From an uncultured Flavobacteriaceae bacterium (GTDB taxonomy: Bacteria; Bacteroidota; Bacteroidia; Flavobacteriales; Flavobacteriaceae): 64,000 nt of DNA. Under the pieces are notes generated by a model. The model was not told the origin of the DNA and made no database searches. It saw nothing but the letters and a program-made list of their open reading frames with translations. The stretch covers positions 1 through 64,000 of the forward strand of contig CAJWPZ010000004.1 in NCBI GenBank assembly GCA_913045325.1, given 5' to 3'. A program made the translations under genes and the position numbers. Positions 8,819 to 17,164 of this stretch are shown here, in pieces (position 1 is the first letter of the stretch; every line of letters begins with the position of its first letter).

Positions 8819-8834
8819 TTTAGCTTTGCCTAAA
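8819..8834. promoter_or_regulatory. Candidate DtxR/MntR operator
   Basis: TTTAGCTTTGCCTAAA is an inverted repeat with arms TTTAG and CTAAA around six bases. It resembles the TTTAGG-N4-CCTAAA layout of DtxR-family sites. It sits between the divergent repressor and TonB receptor genes, about 25 bp upstream of the repressor -7 box, where binding could block both promoters. Binding is inferred from position and symmetry. Confidence 0.5.
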
Positions 8835-8870
8835 ATTATAATTATATACCCCTAACAATTTGTTTTCCCT

Positions 8871-11177
8871 ATGAAAAATTTTCTTTTACTCTTGCTTTTT
8901 ATAAGTCTTTCCTCCCATGCTCAACAAACTAACAGTATCATTAAAGGAAAAGTGACTTCAATGAACCAAGCTGTTCCCTTTGCTTCTATCTACTTAAAAG
9001 GTGGCTCTAAAGGCACAACCGCCTCAGCAAATGGAAACTATAGTTTAGAATTACCCCAAGGCACCTACACCTTAATTGCACAATCGCAGGGCTATACTCT
9101 TGCAGAAAAAAGTATAGAAATTAATGCAGAAAAAACCATTACGCTACATTTTGAACTAGAGCCAAATGACGAAGTTTTAGCAGAAGTAGTTGTTACTGGA
9201 ACCCGAACACCTAAACGAAGAACAGACTCTCCTGTAATTGTAAATCTAATTAATAGTGAAACATTAGCGCAAGTTGTTGCTACAGATTTATCTGAAGGAC
9301 TTAGATTTCAGCCAGGATTGCGCGTTGAGACAGACTGCCAGACGTGTAACTACACGCAGCTAAGAATGAATGGTCTTCAAGGTGGCTACTCACAAATTTT
9401 AATCAACAGCCGCCCTATTTTTAGCCCACTAACTGGTTTGTATGGCTTACAGCAAATCCCCGTAAACATGATTGAACGTATTGAAGTGGTTCGCGGCGGT
9501 GTTTCAGCACTATATGGATCTAGCGCTATAGGTGGTACTGTAAATGTTATTACTAAAATCCCTAAAAAAAATGAATATAGCTTAAATTATACCTTTGAAA
9601 GTCTTGATGGTGATACCCAACAGCATGTGTTAAGCGGAAATGCGACAGTAGTTAGTAAAGACTATAATGCTGGGGCTACTTTTTTTGTGAACCGTCGAGA
9701 AAGAGGAGTTTTTGATGCAAATGGTGACAACTATTCTGAGTTACCTTCTCTAAAAGATAATTCTTTTGGTGTGAATGCTTTTATTCTTCCCACAGAAAAT
9801 TCAAAATTAGAAATGAGTTTTTCTAGTTTATATGAATACCGGTACGGAGGGGAAATTACGGATAAAGTAGCATTTCTCGCAAAACAATCTGAAGAACGCA
9901 CCCATAATGTATTGATGGGGAGTCTTGATTATCAAATTAATTTCAATGAAGATAAAAGTTCATTTATAGCCTATTATGGCGGGCAGCAAACAGATCGTGA
10001 TCACTACACAGGAATCATCCCAGATGATCCAATACAACAACAAGCATTTTATGAAAACCCTCCCTACGGAATATCAGATGTAAGTACACATCAAGGGGGT
10101 ATCCAGGTGAATCATAGATTTGATCGTTTCTTGGGTGGAAAAACGACACTTACCGGTGGTGTTGAATATGTTTATGACGATGTTTTTGATGAGATTCCTT
10201 CCTACCAATTTCTTGTGGATCAAACCACAAAAAACCTAGGTGCATTTGTTCAAAATGACTGGGATGTTACTGAAAAAATAAATTTCTTAGCTGGTTTTAG
10301 ATTGGATGATCACAACCTTGTAGACAATGTAATTTTTAGTCCTCGTATGTCACTGCTGTATAAATTTCAAGAAACAACCCAATTTCGTGCGGGTTGGGGA
10401 ACAGGTTTTAGAGCTCCACAGGCATTTGACACAGATTTACATATCGCTTTTGCAGGGGGAGGAGTTTCTAGAATTGCTTTAGCTGAAAATTTAATAGAAG
10501 AACGTTCTAACAGTTTTACAGCCTCCGTAAATTATGATAAAGCAACAGAACATTTTATTGCTGGTTTTACAGTGGAAGGATTTTATACACATTTAGATGA
10601 TGCGTTTTTCTTATCTCCAGTGGGAGAAGACGAATTTGGCGAACTCTTTGAAAAAAGAAACGGTAGCGGAGCAACAGTAAAAGGTATCACACTGGAAGGA
10701 CGGGCTAATTTTGATTATGTTTTCCAGGTAGACGCTGGGTTCACCATCCAATCTAGTAAATTTGATGATGCCGTAGAAACTATTGAAGACCTCGCCCCTA
10801 AACAGGAATTTTTAAGAACCCCGAACCAATATGGATATGCAACAGTAACATATACTCCTACCAAACAGTGGACTGCTAGTGCAAATCTTGTCTATACAGG
10901 ACCTATGGATATCGCACACTTTGCAGGCGAAAATACAGGACAAACGGTTGATGAATATTTTAGAACCCCTTCTTTTACGGAACTAAGTTTTAGAGTAGCA
11001 CGCAAATTTGAGCTTGATAATATAGGAACAGGGCTCGAATTATACGGAGGTATTAAAAATGTAACTAACAGTTATCAAGACGATTTTGATACTGGAAAAA
11101 ACAGAGATAGTAACTTTGTATATGGACCAGGTTTGCCTCGAAGCTTTTTTGTAGGTTTGACCATAAACTCTTTATAG
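8871..11177 (+). CDS. TonB-dependent outer-membrane receptor
   Basis: Signal peptide (residues 1-18), a carboxypeptidase-regulatory-like beta domain (about 23-98), a plug domain (about 105-230, with IERIEVVRGGVSALYGSSAIGG) and a beta-barrel to the C terminus at 768, total 768 aa. It belongs to the small classical TonB receptors, not the larger SusC type; no susD gene follows. The plug has an unusual cysteine pair, C156 and C159 (CQTC). Its position opposite the DtxR/MntR repressor and ABC importer, across a shared operator, suggests it imports a metal or metal chelate. A thioredoxin-like gene follows after 3 nt. Confidence 0.93.
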   Translation: MKNFLLLLLFISLSSHAQQTNSIIKGKVTSMNQAVPFASIYLKGGSKGTTASANGNYSLELPQGTYTLIAQSQGYTLAEKSIEINAEKTITLHFELEPNDEVLAEVVVTGTRTPKRRTDSPVIVNLINSETLAQVVATDLSEGLRFQPGLRVETDCQTCNYTQLRMNGLQGGYSQILINSRPIFSPLTGLYGLQQIPVNMIERIEVVRGGVSALYGSSAIGGTVNVITKIPKKNEYSLNYTFESLDGDTQQHVLSGNATVVSKDYNAGATFFVNRRERGVFDANGDNYSELPSLKDNSFGVNAFILPTENSKLEMSFSSLYEYRYGGEITDKVAFLAKQSEERTHNVLMGSLDYQINFNEDKSSFIAYYGGQQTDRDHYTGIIPDDPIQQQAFYENPPYGISDVSTHQGGIQVNHRFDRFLGGKTTLTGGVEYVYDDVFDEIPSYQFLVDQTTKNLGAFVQNDWDVTEKINFLAGFRLDDHNLVDNVIFSPRMSLLYKFQETTQFRAGWGTGFRAPQAFDTDLHIAFAGGGVSRIALAENLIEERSNSFTASVNYDKATEHFIAGFTVEGFYTHLDDAFFLSPVGEDEFGELFEKRNGSGATVKGITLEGRANFDYVFQVDAGFTIQSSKFDDAVETIEDLAPKQEFLRTPNQYGYATVTYTPTKQWTASANLVYTGPMDIAHFAGENTGQTVDEYFRTPSFTELSFRVARKFELDNIGTGLELYGGIKNVTNSYQDDFDTGKNRDSNFVYGPGLPRSFFVGLTINSL

Positions 11178-11180
11178 AAA

Positions 11181-11672
11181 TTGAATAGTAGATTCATTTT
11201 AGTAATTGCAGTACTACAGCTAAGTTTGGCTGGTTTTGCGCAAAACCAGCCAAAAATACAATGGTTAGATTTTAGTCAATTGGAAGACTCCTTAGCAACA
11301 AATCCTAAAAAAGTTTTTATAGATTTTTATGCAAATTGGTGTGCTCCTTGTCTAAAAATGCAGAAAGATGTTTTTACAAAAAGTGCTATTATTAAAGAAC
11401 TGAACCTACATTATTATGCAGTAAAAATGAATGTAGAATCTAAGGACACCATTGTTTTTGGAAATCAAGTTTTTATAAATAAACGCATAAATAAACGCAA
11501 TCCAGTACATCAAATACCATTGCTGATGGCAAGCCAGAAAAACAAGGAGTTTAGCCTACCGGCTTTGGTTTTTTTGGATGAAAACTTTAAAGCAACCGCA
11601 CGTTATTTTCAGTATTTAAACACCAAACAACTTTTGGAAATAATAGTGTCTGAAAATAACCGAATCGATTAA
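11181..11672 (+). CDS. Periplasmic thioredoxin-fold protein
   Basis: The protein has a signal peptide (about residues 1-20) and a thioredoxin-like domain with active site WCAPC (Cys54, Cys57) preceded by FIDFYANW, and a cis-Pro region [10 protein letters not shown]. It probably exchanges disulfides in the periplasm. The best start is TTG at 11181, only 3 nt after the receptor stop, so it is most likely cotranslated with the receptor. Its stop codon overlaps the stop of the convergent gene in the four bases TTAA (11669-11672). A role in reducing the receptor plug cysteines is possible but inferred. 163 aa. Confidence 0.85.
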   Translation: MNSRFILVIAVLQLSLAGFAQNQPKIQWLDFSQLEDSLATNPKKVFIDFYANWCAPCLKMQKDVFTKSAIIKELNLHYYAVKMNVESKDTIVFGNQVFINKRINKRNPVHQIPLLMASQKNKEFSLPALVFLDENFKATARYFQYLNTKQLLEIIVSENNRID

Positions 11673-12424
11673 AAGCCGCGCTCCTTTTGGAGACTTTCGT
11701 AAGATTCTTGGACTTCTCTAAACTTTTGTTCTGCTCCTTTTTTATAGGCCTCATCCATGTCTATAAGTTTGTCTGGATGGTACTTTTTGGCCATGGTGCG
11801 GTAGGCTTTTTTAATTTCAGCAACAGTAGCTGTTTTGTCTATTTCTAAAATTTTATAAGCCCTGTCCGGATTCTTAAAAAACATTGCTTTTATGCTATGA
11901 AAATCTGCAGACTCAATAGAAAGATATCCTGCAATTTGGTTGATCATATCAACCTCGCTGGTTGTTACAGTTCCGTCAGCACTGGCAATACTAAACAAAA
12001 AATGTAAAATTTGCAATCTGGATTCATACCGCGTTTTTGAACGAATATCACTTGCGATACCCTTGGCAGATATATCGCTTTTTTTTATGACATCATTAAA
12101 CACCTTAAAAGTGGCATTGGCTCTATCTTTTCCGTAGGCCTGGACAAAGTATCTGCGCACAAAGTCTAACTCACTTTGGCTTACTTTGCCATCTGCTTTG
12201 ATAACAAATGATGCCAAGGATAGTAGATTAATTTCAAAATCTGCAGGGTTTACTGTTTTACCTCGTTGTTGATCAAACAAATCTCTAAAAACATCTCGCT
12301 GACCGCCAGAATTTCTTCTATTACTCTTATACCGGTCAATAAAAGACCCTAAGAAATAGCCCGCAATTGCTCCCGGAAACCTATAAATACTATACCCAAC
12401 TACTGCTCCAAAAATGCTAAACAT
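11669..12424 (-). CDS. TerB/DnaJ-domain membrane protein (DjlA-like)
   Basis: The order is an N-terminal glycine-rich membrane segment (residues 1-26), a TerB-like helical domain (about 60-170) and a C-terminal J domain with the diagnostic HPD in KKYHPDKLI. This matches the architecture of DjlA, a membrane-anchored DnaK co-chaperone. I used the ATG at 12424, because residues before it in the longer frame look random and a TATATTTG box sits at 12450-12443. 251 aa. Confidence 0.9.
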   Translation of the reverse strand: MFSIFGAVVGYSIYRFPGAIAGYFLGSFIDRYKSNRRNSGGQRDVFRDLFDQQRGKTVNPADFEINLLSLASFVIKADGKVSQSELDFVRRYFVQAYGKDRANATFKVFNDVIKKSDISAKGIASDIRSKTRYESRLQILHFLFSIASADGTVTTSEVDMINQIAGYLSIESADFHSIKAMFFKNPDRAYKILEIDKTATVAEIKKAYRTMAKKYHPDKLIDMDEAYKKGAEQKFREVQESYESLQKERGF

Positions 12425-12442
12425 ATATACTGTATTAAGACA

Positions 12443-12450
12443 CAAATATA
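12443..12450 (-). promoter_or_regulatory. -7 box of the DjlA-like gene
   Basis: The minus strand reads TATATTTG, 18 nt before the ATG at 12424. No -33 element at the usual spacing. Confidence 0.35.
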
Positions 12451-12540
12451 CGCAAAGCAATACGCTAAATTGTTACATAATATGGAATTGAAATTGTGGA
12501 GGTGTCAGAAATTTTAGCAAATTTTAACCAACTTATTGAG

Positions 12541-12548
12541 TATCTTTG
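12541..12548 (+). promoter_or_regulatory. -7 box of the bacilliredoxin gene
   Basis: TATCTTTG fits TAnnTTTG and lies 31 nt before the ATG at 12580. It falls inside a longer frame open from 12496, which supports the downstream start. No clear -33 element. Confidence 0.4.
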
Positions 12549-12579
12549 TAGCTCGACAAACAATTTAAATATTAAAATT

Positions 12580-12990
12580 ATGTACCCACCAGAATTAGTA
12601 AAACCTATGCGTGAAGAACTCACAAATATTGGGTTTACAGAATTACATACACAACAAAACGTTACAGATGCACTTAGCAAAGAAGGAACTACCCTAGTGG
12701 TGGTAAACTCTGTTTGTGGTTGTGCTGCTGCAAATGCACGCCCAGGAGCTCGTATGTCTTTACAAAATGACAGTAAACCAGACCACCTAGTAACTGTATT
12801 TGCAGGAGTGGATCGTGATGCTGTAGATGCGGCACGCGCACAAATGGTGCCTTTCCCTCCAAGTTCACCTTCTATGGCGTTATTTAAAAATGGAGAGCTT
12901 GTACATATGCTAGAGCGTCATCACATCGAAGGCCGCCATGCAGATATGATTGCAGAAAACCTAAAAGGAGCTTTTAACGAGCACTGCTAA
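12580..12990 (+). CDS. BrxA/BrxB-family bacilliredoxin
   Basis: Small thiol protein of the YphP/YqiW (DUF1094) family. In Bacillus these remove bacillithiol from oxidised proteins. The active-site CGC is at Cys46-Cys48 in NSVCGCAA, followed by the conserved ANARPG. 136 aa from ATG 12580, the family length; the in-frame start at 12496 would add 28 residues upstream and lies before the promoter box. Whether this organism makes bacillithiol is not shown here. Confidence 0.92.
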   Translation: MYPPELVKPMREELTNIGFTELHTQQNVTDALSKEGTTLVVVNSVCGCAAANARPGARMSLQNDSKPDHLVTVFAGVDRDAVDAARAQMVPFPPSSPSMALFKNGELVHMLERHHIEGRHADMIAENLKGAFNEHC

Positions 12991-13009
12991 TCTATAAAAA
13001 CATCCTATT

Positions 13010-13048
13010 AAAAATTCCGTTCTCTATTTTAAGGTGATCGGAATTTTT
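13010..13048 (+). terminator. Possible terminator of the bacilliredoxin gene
   Basis: Arms AAAAATTCCG (from 13010) and CGGAATTTTT (to 13048) form a 10-bp stem with a 19-nt loop, ending in a T run. The loop is large, so the call is moderate. Confidence 0.5.
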
Positions 13049-13088
13049 TATTTTTATACCTTAAACAAAATTTTAAAACCAAACACCT

Positions 13089-13826
13089 TTGCTAAAAATC
13101 ATAAGCTATCCTATTAGTTTTTTATTTTACCTGTGTTTTGCTTGTGCTTTAGCAGTATTTCATATAGGGCAATGGGTGGGGTTTACCTTTTTTGGCTACA
13201 AAGGGCACAAAAAAGCTGTAGATGTTTTAAACTGGACCATACTCAAAGTCTTGCATGTTCTTGGCACTCGTTTTAGTTTTACTGTAGAAGAAGAAATTCC
13301 AGAAAATGTTCCTTTAATCATTGTTTCTAACCACCAAACCACCTGGGATATCCCCTCTATTATTTGGCATCTAAGAAAAAGACATCCTGCTTTTATTGCT
13401 AAAAAAGAATTAGGGAAAGGCATTCCATCAATTTCCTATAACCTCACCCATGGTGCCTCGGTATTAATAAATAGAAGAAAACCACTAGAGGCTACTCAGC
13501 AAATTATCAAAATTGGGCAGTACGCAGCAAAAAACAACAGAAGTGTTGTCATTTTTCCCGAAGGTACCAGAAGTAAAGACGGAACTCCCAAGAGCTTTAA
13601 AGAACTAGGGCTTAAGATTCTCTTTGAACAAATGCCGGGGGGATATGTATTGCCAATTACAGTAAATAACTCCTGGAAATTGCAGCAATATGGATTCTTC
13701 CCAATGGGCTTGGGGGTGCACTTAAAACATCACATACATCCTGTAATAAAAATTTCAGATCACTCACATCAAGAGCTTATAGCCGTTACTGAGCAAATTA
13801 TTACAAAAAACATTGTCACTGAATAA
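13089..13826 (+). CDS. plsC: 1-acyl-sn-glycerol-3-phosphate acyltransferase
   Basis: Membrane enzyme that adds the second acyl chain to lysophosphatidic acid, giving phosphatidic acid for phospholipid synthesis. The catalytic NHxxxxD motif is NHQTTWD (H82, D87), and the substrate motif FPEGTRS is near residue 158. The N terminus is hydrophobic (residues 8-36), anchoring it to the membrane. The start is TTG at 13089; there is no in-frame ATG before the hydrophobic segment. 245 aa. Confidence 0.9.
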   Translation: MLKIISYPISFLFYLCFACALAVFHIGQWVGFTFFGYKGHKKAVDVLNWTILKVLHVLGTRFSFTVEEEIPENVPLIIVSNHQTTWDIPSIIWHLRKRHPAFIAKKELGKGIPSISYNLTHGASVLINRRKPLEATQQIIKIGQYAAKNNRSVVIFPEGTRSKDGTPKSFKELGLKILFEQMPGGYVLPITVNNSWKLQQYGFFPMGLGVHLKHHIHPVIKISDHSHQELIAVTEQIITKNIVTE

Positions 13827-13829
13827 TCC

Positions 13830-15527
13830 TTAGTTTACAAAGAGATCTATCGTTACTTTGTTTTGAAGATCTTTCATGGCAATAATCTTAGTTTTTTTGG
13901 TCTGGGTAGGTAAGCCGTAATCTTGAAATACCGTATATTTTAAATACGTTGGGTTTTTAGGTCTTTCATTGGATAAAAACTCCATATTAACAACCCAAGT
14001 ACCTGGCTGGGCATCATCAATGATATGTTCTTTAATGGCATATCCTTGAGAAACCTCATCCTGCAATAAAGTTTTAGATTCAAACCCTGTGTGAGTCCAG
14101 TTAAAAAACTTGCGCTCAGGACTCACAAATTGGATATCAAAATCTACGTCAGGTTGTGTCCATTGAAATACCATTCTAATATCCTTTTTATAATTAAGAC
14201 TCAGTAGTTCATTAGGTAATTTTTCAAAGGGTACTTTAGATTTATGAAAGGCTAGTAGGTGTCTAAGTTCATTATAGGCCAATTCTTGTATTGCAGAACA
14301 GTCTACATTTGGTATTGTATTGTATACAATTTGATACAGTAAGGTAAAGGCTAGCTCATAATCTCCAGCAGCTTGATGAGCCAAGGCAAGGTCCCTGTAC
14401 CCTTGAGAGCTATCTGGCCTTAAAGCTAGTATACGAGTGTAAATGCTTACTACTTTTTTATACTCTGCTCGCTGTTCCAAGATAAAGGCATAAGCCTTTA
14501 AGGCCTTTATATTGTTAGGGGCTAGAGAGGCAATGGTAGATAATATTTTAAAAGAGTAGCCTTTATCCCATCTCAAAAAGTAATCAGAAGATTCAATATA
14601 AAAAGGAATGGTGCTTATTGTCTTTTCTTGGGTTTCAAAAATAGCTTTGGCCTGGGCAAATGTGGTCGCCTTCTCTAGGGCAACCAGGGTAGTAGGTTTG
14701 GTCTTTACTGAGGCCAATAAAGGCACTGTTTCAATATACTGGTTGCCTTTAACTTGCAATGATTTTATTTTCTCTTTTGTGGTTACGTTGTTTGCTTTAC
14801 CAAGCTTTGTCTCAATAAAAATAATCCCTCCAGATCCTAATTGCCCGTAACGAAGCGTGGCAGTTAATCCTTTTAATAATTTTATAGATGAAATTTCACT
14901 TGGGCTCAAAGAGTTGAGGATACTTTGGTCTAGTAGTGCACCGTCCAAAACAACTCTAGGAGCCTGTGAGGTGATGGTTCTATTTCTAGTAAAAAGTATG
15001 GACTGATTGAATCCTGGCATCCCAAATATTTCTACCCCTGGCATTTTTCTTAAAATATCAAATACAGTTACATCTGTGCCTTTAATATCCTCTTCTGTGA
15101 TTTCCATGCCAGAACTGTACCCTAAAGATTTTTTGTTTTTTCTTCCATAGGCCGTTTCTTCGTATTGGTCTTTAGATTTTGATTTACCTTTAAGTACCAC
15201 CTCATCTAAGAGCTGGCCGTCATAATCTAGTTCAATTGTCATTGAAGCACCCCTTTTGATAGACATCTCTTTATACTCCATTGCAAATGAGGTAATTTCA
15301 AAAACAGTGTCATCTAGAGTTACCTTGATAGAAAACTCACCCTTTAAGTTGGTTACTGCCTCATTAAAGGTGTTTTTTACTGTTATGACAGCTCCTTGAA
15401 TGGGGCCGTCTACATTTTTAACAACGCCAGTAACTACTTCTTTTTGCTGTGCAGCAAGTACAGATACGCTCAAAAAAAAACATAACTGAATAAGCGATTT
15501 TGTACCTGAAATTAAAACACTTTTCAT
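13830..15527 (-). CDS. TonB-plug domain protein without barrel, with helical repeats
   Basis: A mosaic of 565 residues. Signal peptide 1-26, a carboxypeptidase-regulatory-like beta domain (about 30-105), a TonB plug-like domain (about 130-243; phrases VVLDGALLDQSILNSL and EISSIKLLKGLTATLRYG, ending GGIIFIETK), TPR-like helices (about 325-400) and a C-terminal beta domain (about 445-565) resembling the DUF2135 type, with PGTWVVNMEF. No beta-barrel follows the plug, so it cannot be an ordinary receptor. It ends 4 nt from plsC in convergent orientation. Export across the inner membrane is likely; the function is unknown. Confidence 0.85.
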   Translation of the reverse strand: MKSVLISGTKSLIQLCFFLSVSVLAAQQKEVVTGVVKNVDGPIQGAVITVKNTFNEAVTNLKGEFSIKVTLDDTVFEITSFAMEYKEMSIKRGASMTIELDYDGQLLDEVVLKGKSKSKDQYEETAYGRKNKKSLGYSSGMEITEEDIKGTDVTVFDILRKMPGVEIFGMPGFNQSILFTRNRTITSQAPRVVLDGALLDQSILNSLSPSEISSIKLLKGLTATLRYGQLGSGGIIFIETKLGKANNVTTKEKIKSLQVKGNQYIETVPLLASVKTKPTTLVALEKATTFAQAKAIFETQEKTISTIPFYIESSDYFLRWDKGYSFKILSTIASLAPNNIKALKAYAFILEQRAEYKKVVSIYTRILALRPDSSQGYRDLALAHQAAGDYELAFTLLYQIVYNTIPNVDCSAIQELAYNELRHLLAFHKSKVPFEKLPNELLSLNYKKDIRMVFQWTQPDVDFDIQFVSPERKFFNWTHTGFESKTLLQDEVSQGYAIKEHIIDDAQPGTWVVNMEFLSNERPKNPTYLKYTVFQDYGLPTQTKKTKIIAMKDLQNKVTIDLFVN

Positions 15528-15605
15528 AGGTTTTCTTTTGTTTGGTTCTAAGTAAAATTACCGATATTTATATTTAGACGCCAAAAAGACAAATTTGTTT
15601 CAATT

Positions 15606-15617
15606 ATTGACGTCAAT
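15606..15617. promoter_or_regulatory. Palindrome in divergent intergenic region
   Basis: ATTGACGTCAAT is a perfect 12-bp inverted repeat between the divergent plug-protein and HD-hydrolase genes. It could bind a dimeric regulator. No evidence beyond symmetry and place. Confidence 0.25.
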
Positions 15618-15657
15618 TTTATGTTAAATACTTTTTAAATGCTATTAATCACATATT

Positions 15658-16326
15658 ATGCCGAAAAACAACTCTAGCTTTAATTTTTTAATCCAAAATA
15701 CCATTGCCTTCGTACAACAAGAATTAAACGATGCCGAAGGCGGTCATGACTGGTTTCATGTGCAAAGAGTATACAAAAATGCATTGTTAATTTCTGAAAA
15801 TGAAAACGTAAACAAAACCATCGTGGCCCTTGGTGCCCTTCTACATGATATTGCAGATAGCAAATTTCATAATGGAGATGAAACTATAGGCCCTAAAAAA
15901 GCAAAAGCATTTTTACAAACTCAAGCCGTATCTCAAGACACAGTCACACACATTATAAAAATTATTGAAAACGTTTCTTTTAAAGGAGGAAATACCCTCA
16001 AAACATTTCATTCTAAAGAGCTGGAAGTGCTGCAAGATGCAGACAGGTTGGATGCAATAGGAGCTATAGGTATTGCCCGCACTTTTAACTATGGCGGGTT
16101 TAAAAACAGAGTCATTTATAACCCATTGATAAAACCAAAACTAGAGATGACACCCCAGGAGTATAAAGCCTCTGATGCTCCTACTATAAATCATTTTTAT
16201 GAAAAATTACTAAAATTAAAAGACAAAATGAATACCTCTTCAGGTAAAAAAATCGCCCAAGAGCGCCATGTGTTTATGGAGAGCTTTCTAGAACAGTTCT
16301 ACCAAGAGTGGAACGGGGAAAAGTAA
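15658..16326 (+). CDS. HD-domain phosphohydrolase (YedJ-like)
   Basis: Metal-dependent phosphohydrolase of the HD superfamily. Visible ligands are H34 in DWFHVQRV, H63-D64 in LLHDIAD, and the later Asp in QDADRLDAIGAIG. The layout matches the YedJ/YpgQ subgroup, of which some members hydrolyse nucleotides. Substrate unknown. 222 aa, usual length. It converges on the crotonase gene with 10 nt between them. Confidence 0.9.
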   Translation: MPKNNSSFNFLIQNTIAFVQQELNDAEGGHDWFHVQRVYKNALLISENENVNKTIVALGALLHDIADSKFHNGDETIGPKKAKAFLQTQAVSQDTVTHIIKIIENVSFKGGNTLKTFHSKELEVLQDADRLDAIGAIGIARTFNYGGFKNRVIYNPLIKPKLEMTPQEYKASDAPTINHFYEKLLKLKDKMNTSSGKKIAQERHVFMESFLEQFYQEWNGEK

Positions 16327-16336
16327 TTTTGATGCT

Positions 16337-17119
16337 TTACTTTCCTGGAAAAATAGGTTTTCTTTTTCCTAAAAATGCCTGTGTGCCTTCTTTAAAATCT
16401 GCGGTCCCAAAACATTTTCCAAATTCTGTTATCTCAGATTCAAAACCGTTTTTCCCGTCCTCAAAACCTGCGTTTACTGCATTAATTGCAGCGGCAATTG
16501 CCACTGAAGAATTCCGAGCAATTTTACTTGCTATTTTTTGAGCAAGAACAAGCAACTCTTCTTGTGTAGTGACATGATTTACCAAGCCATACTCATGAGC
16601 CTTTGTTGCATCTATCATACCCGCAGTCATGATAAGCTCCATGGCGCGCCCTTTACCAACTAATTGGGGCAAGCGCTGTGTGCCACCATAGCCAGGAATA
16701 ACACCCAAAGAAACCTCGGGAAGACCCATCTTTGCGGTATCACTTGCTACCCTAAAGTGTGCGGCCATTGCCAATTCCAAACCGCCTCCTAGGGCAAATC
16801 CATTTACGGCAGCAATCACTGGTGTTTGCAGATTTGCAACAAAGTCAAATAATAAAGCTTGTCCTTGAGCGGCCAAATTTTCTCCCTGTGCAACAGAAAA
16901 ATCTGCAAACTCACTAATATCTGCCCCAGCAACAAAAGCTTTATCTCCGCTTCCGGTAATGATAATTACCTTGGTTTGAGTATCTGTGTCAGCTTGTTGA
17001 AAAGCATCATGTAATTCTTCAATGGTTTGACTATTTAAAGCATTTAATTTTGAAGGTCTGTTAATAGTGATGGTGGTAATACCACTTTGGCTTTGGGATA
17101 GAATATTGATGTAACTCAT
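16337..17119 (-). CDS. Enoyl-CoA hydratase/isomerase (crotonase family)
   Basis: Cytosolic crotonase-fold enzyme, probably hydrating 2-enoyl-CoA in fatty-acid or short-chain acyl-CoA breakdown. Oxyanion-hole segments are AGADISEF and NGFALGGGLELAMA, and the catalytic Glu region is LPEVSLGVIPGYGGTQRL. 260 aa. It lies 45 nt downstream of the histidine kinase on the same strand. It resembles 3-hydroxybutyryl-CoA dehydratases (Crt), but exact substrate is not readable. Confidence 0.92.
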   Translation of the reverse strand: MSYINILSQSQSGITTITINRPSKLNALNSQTIEELHDAFQQADTDTQTKVIIITGSGDKAFVAGADISEFADFSVAQGENLAAQGQALLFDFVANLQTPVIAAVNGFALGGGLELAMAAHFRVASDTAKMGLPEVSLGVIPGYGGTQRLPQLVGKGRAMELIMTAGMIDATKAHEYGLVNHVTTQEELLVLAQKIASKIARNSSVAIAAAINAVNAGFEDGKNGFESEITEFGKCFGTADFKEGTQAFLGKRKPIFPGK

Positions 17120-17164
17120 AGTTTGTGTTGGTATAAAATAGCGTCGTAAAAATACTAAAATTGA

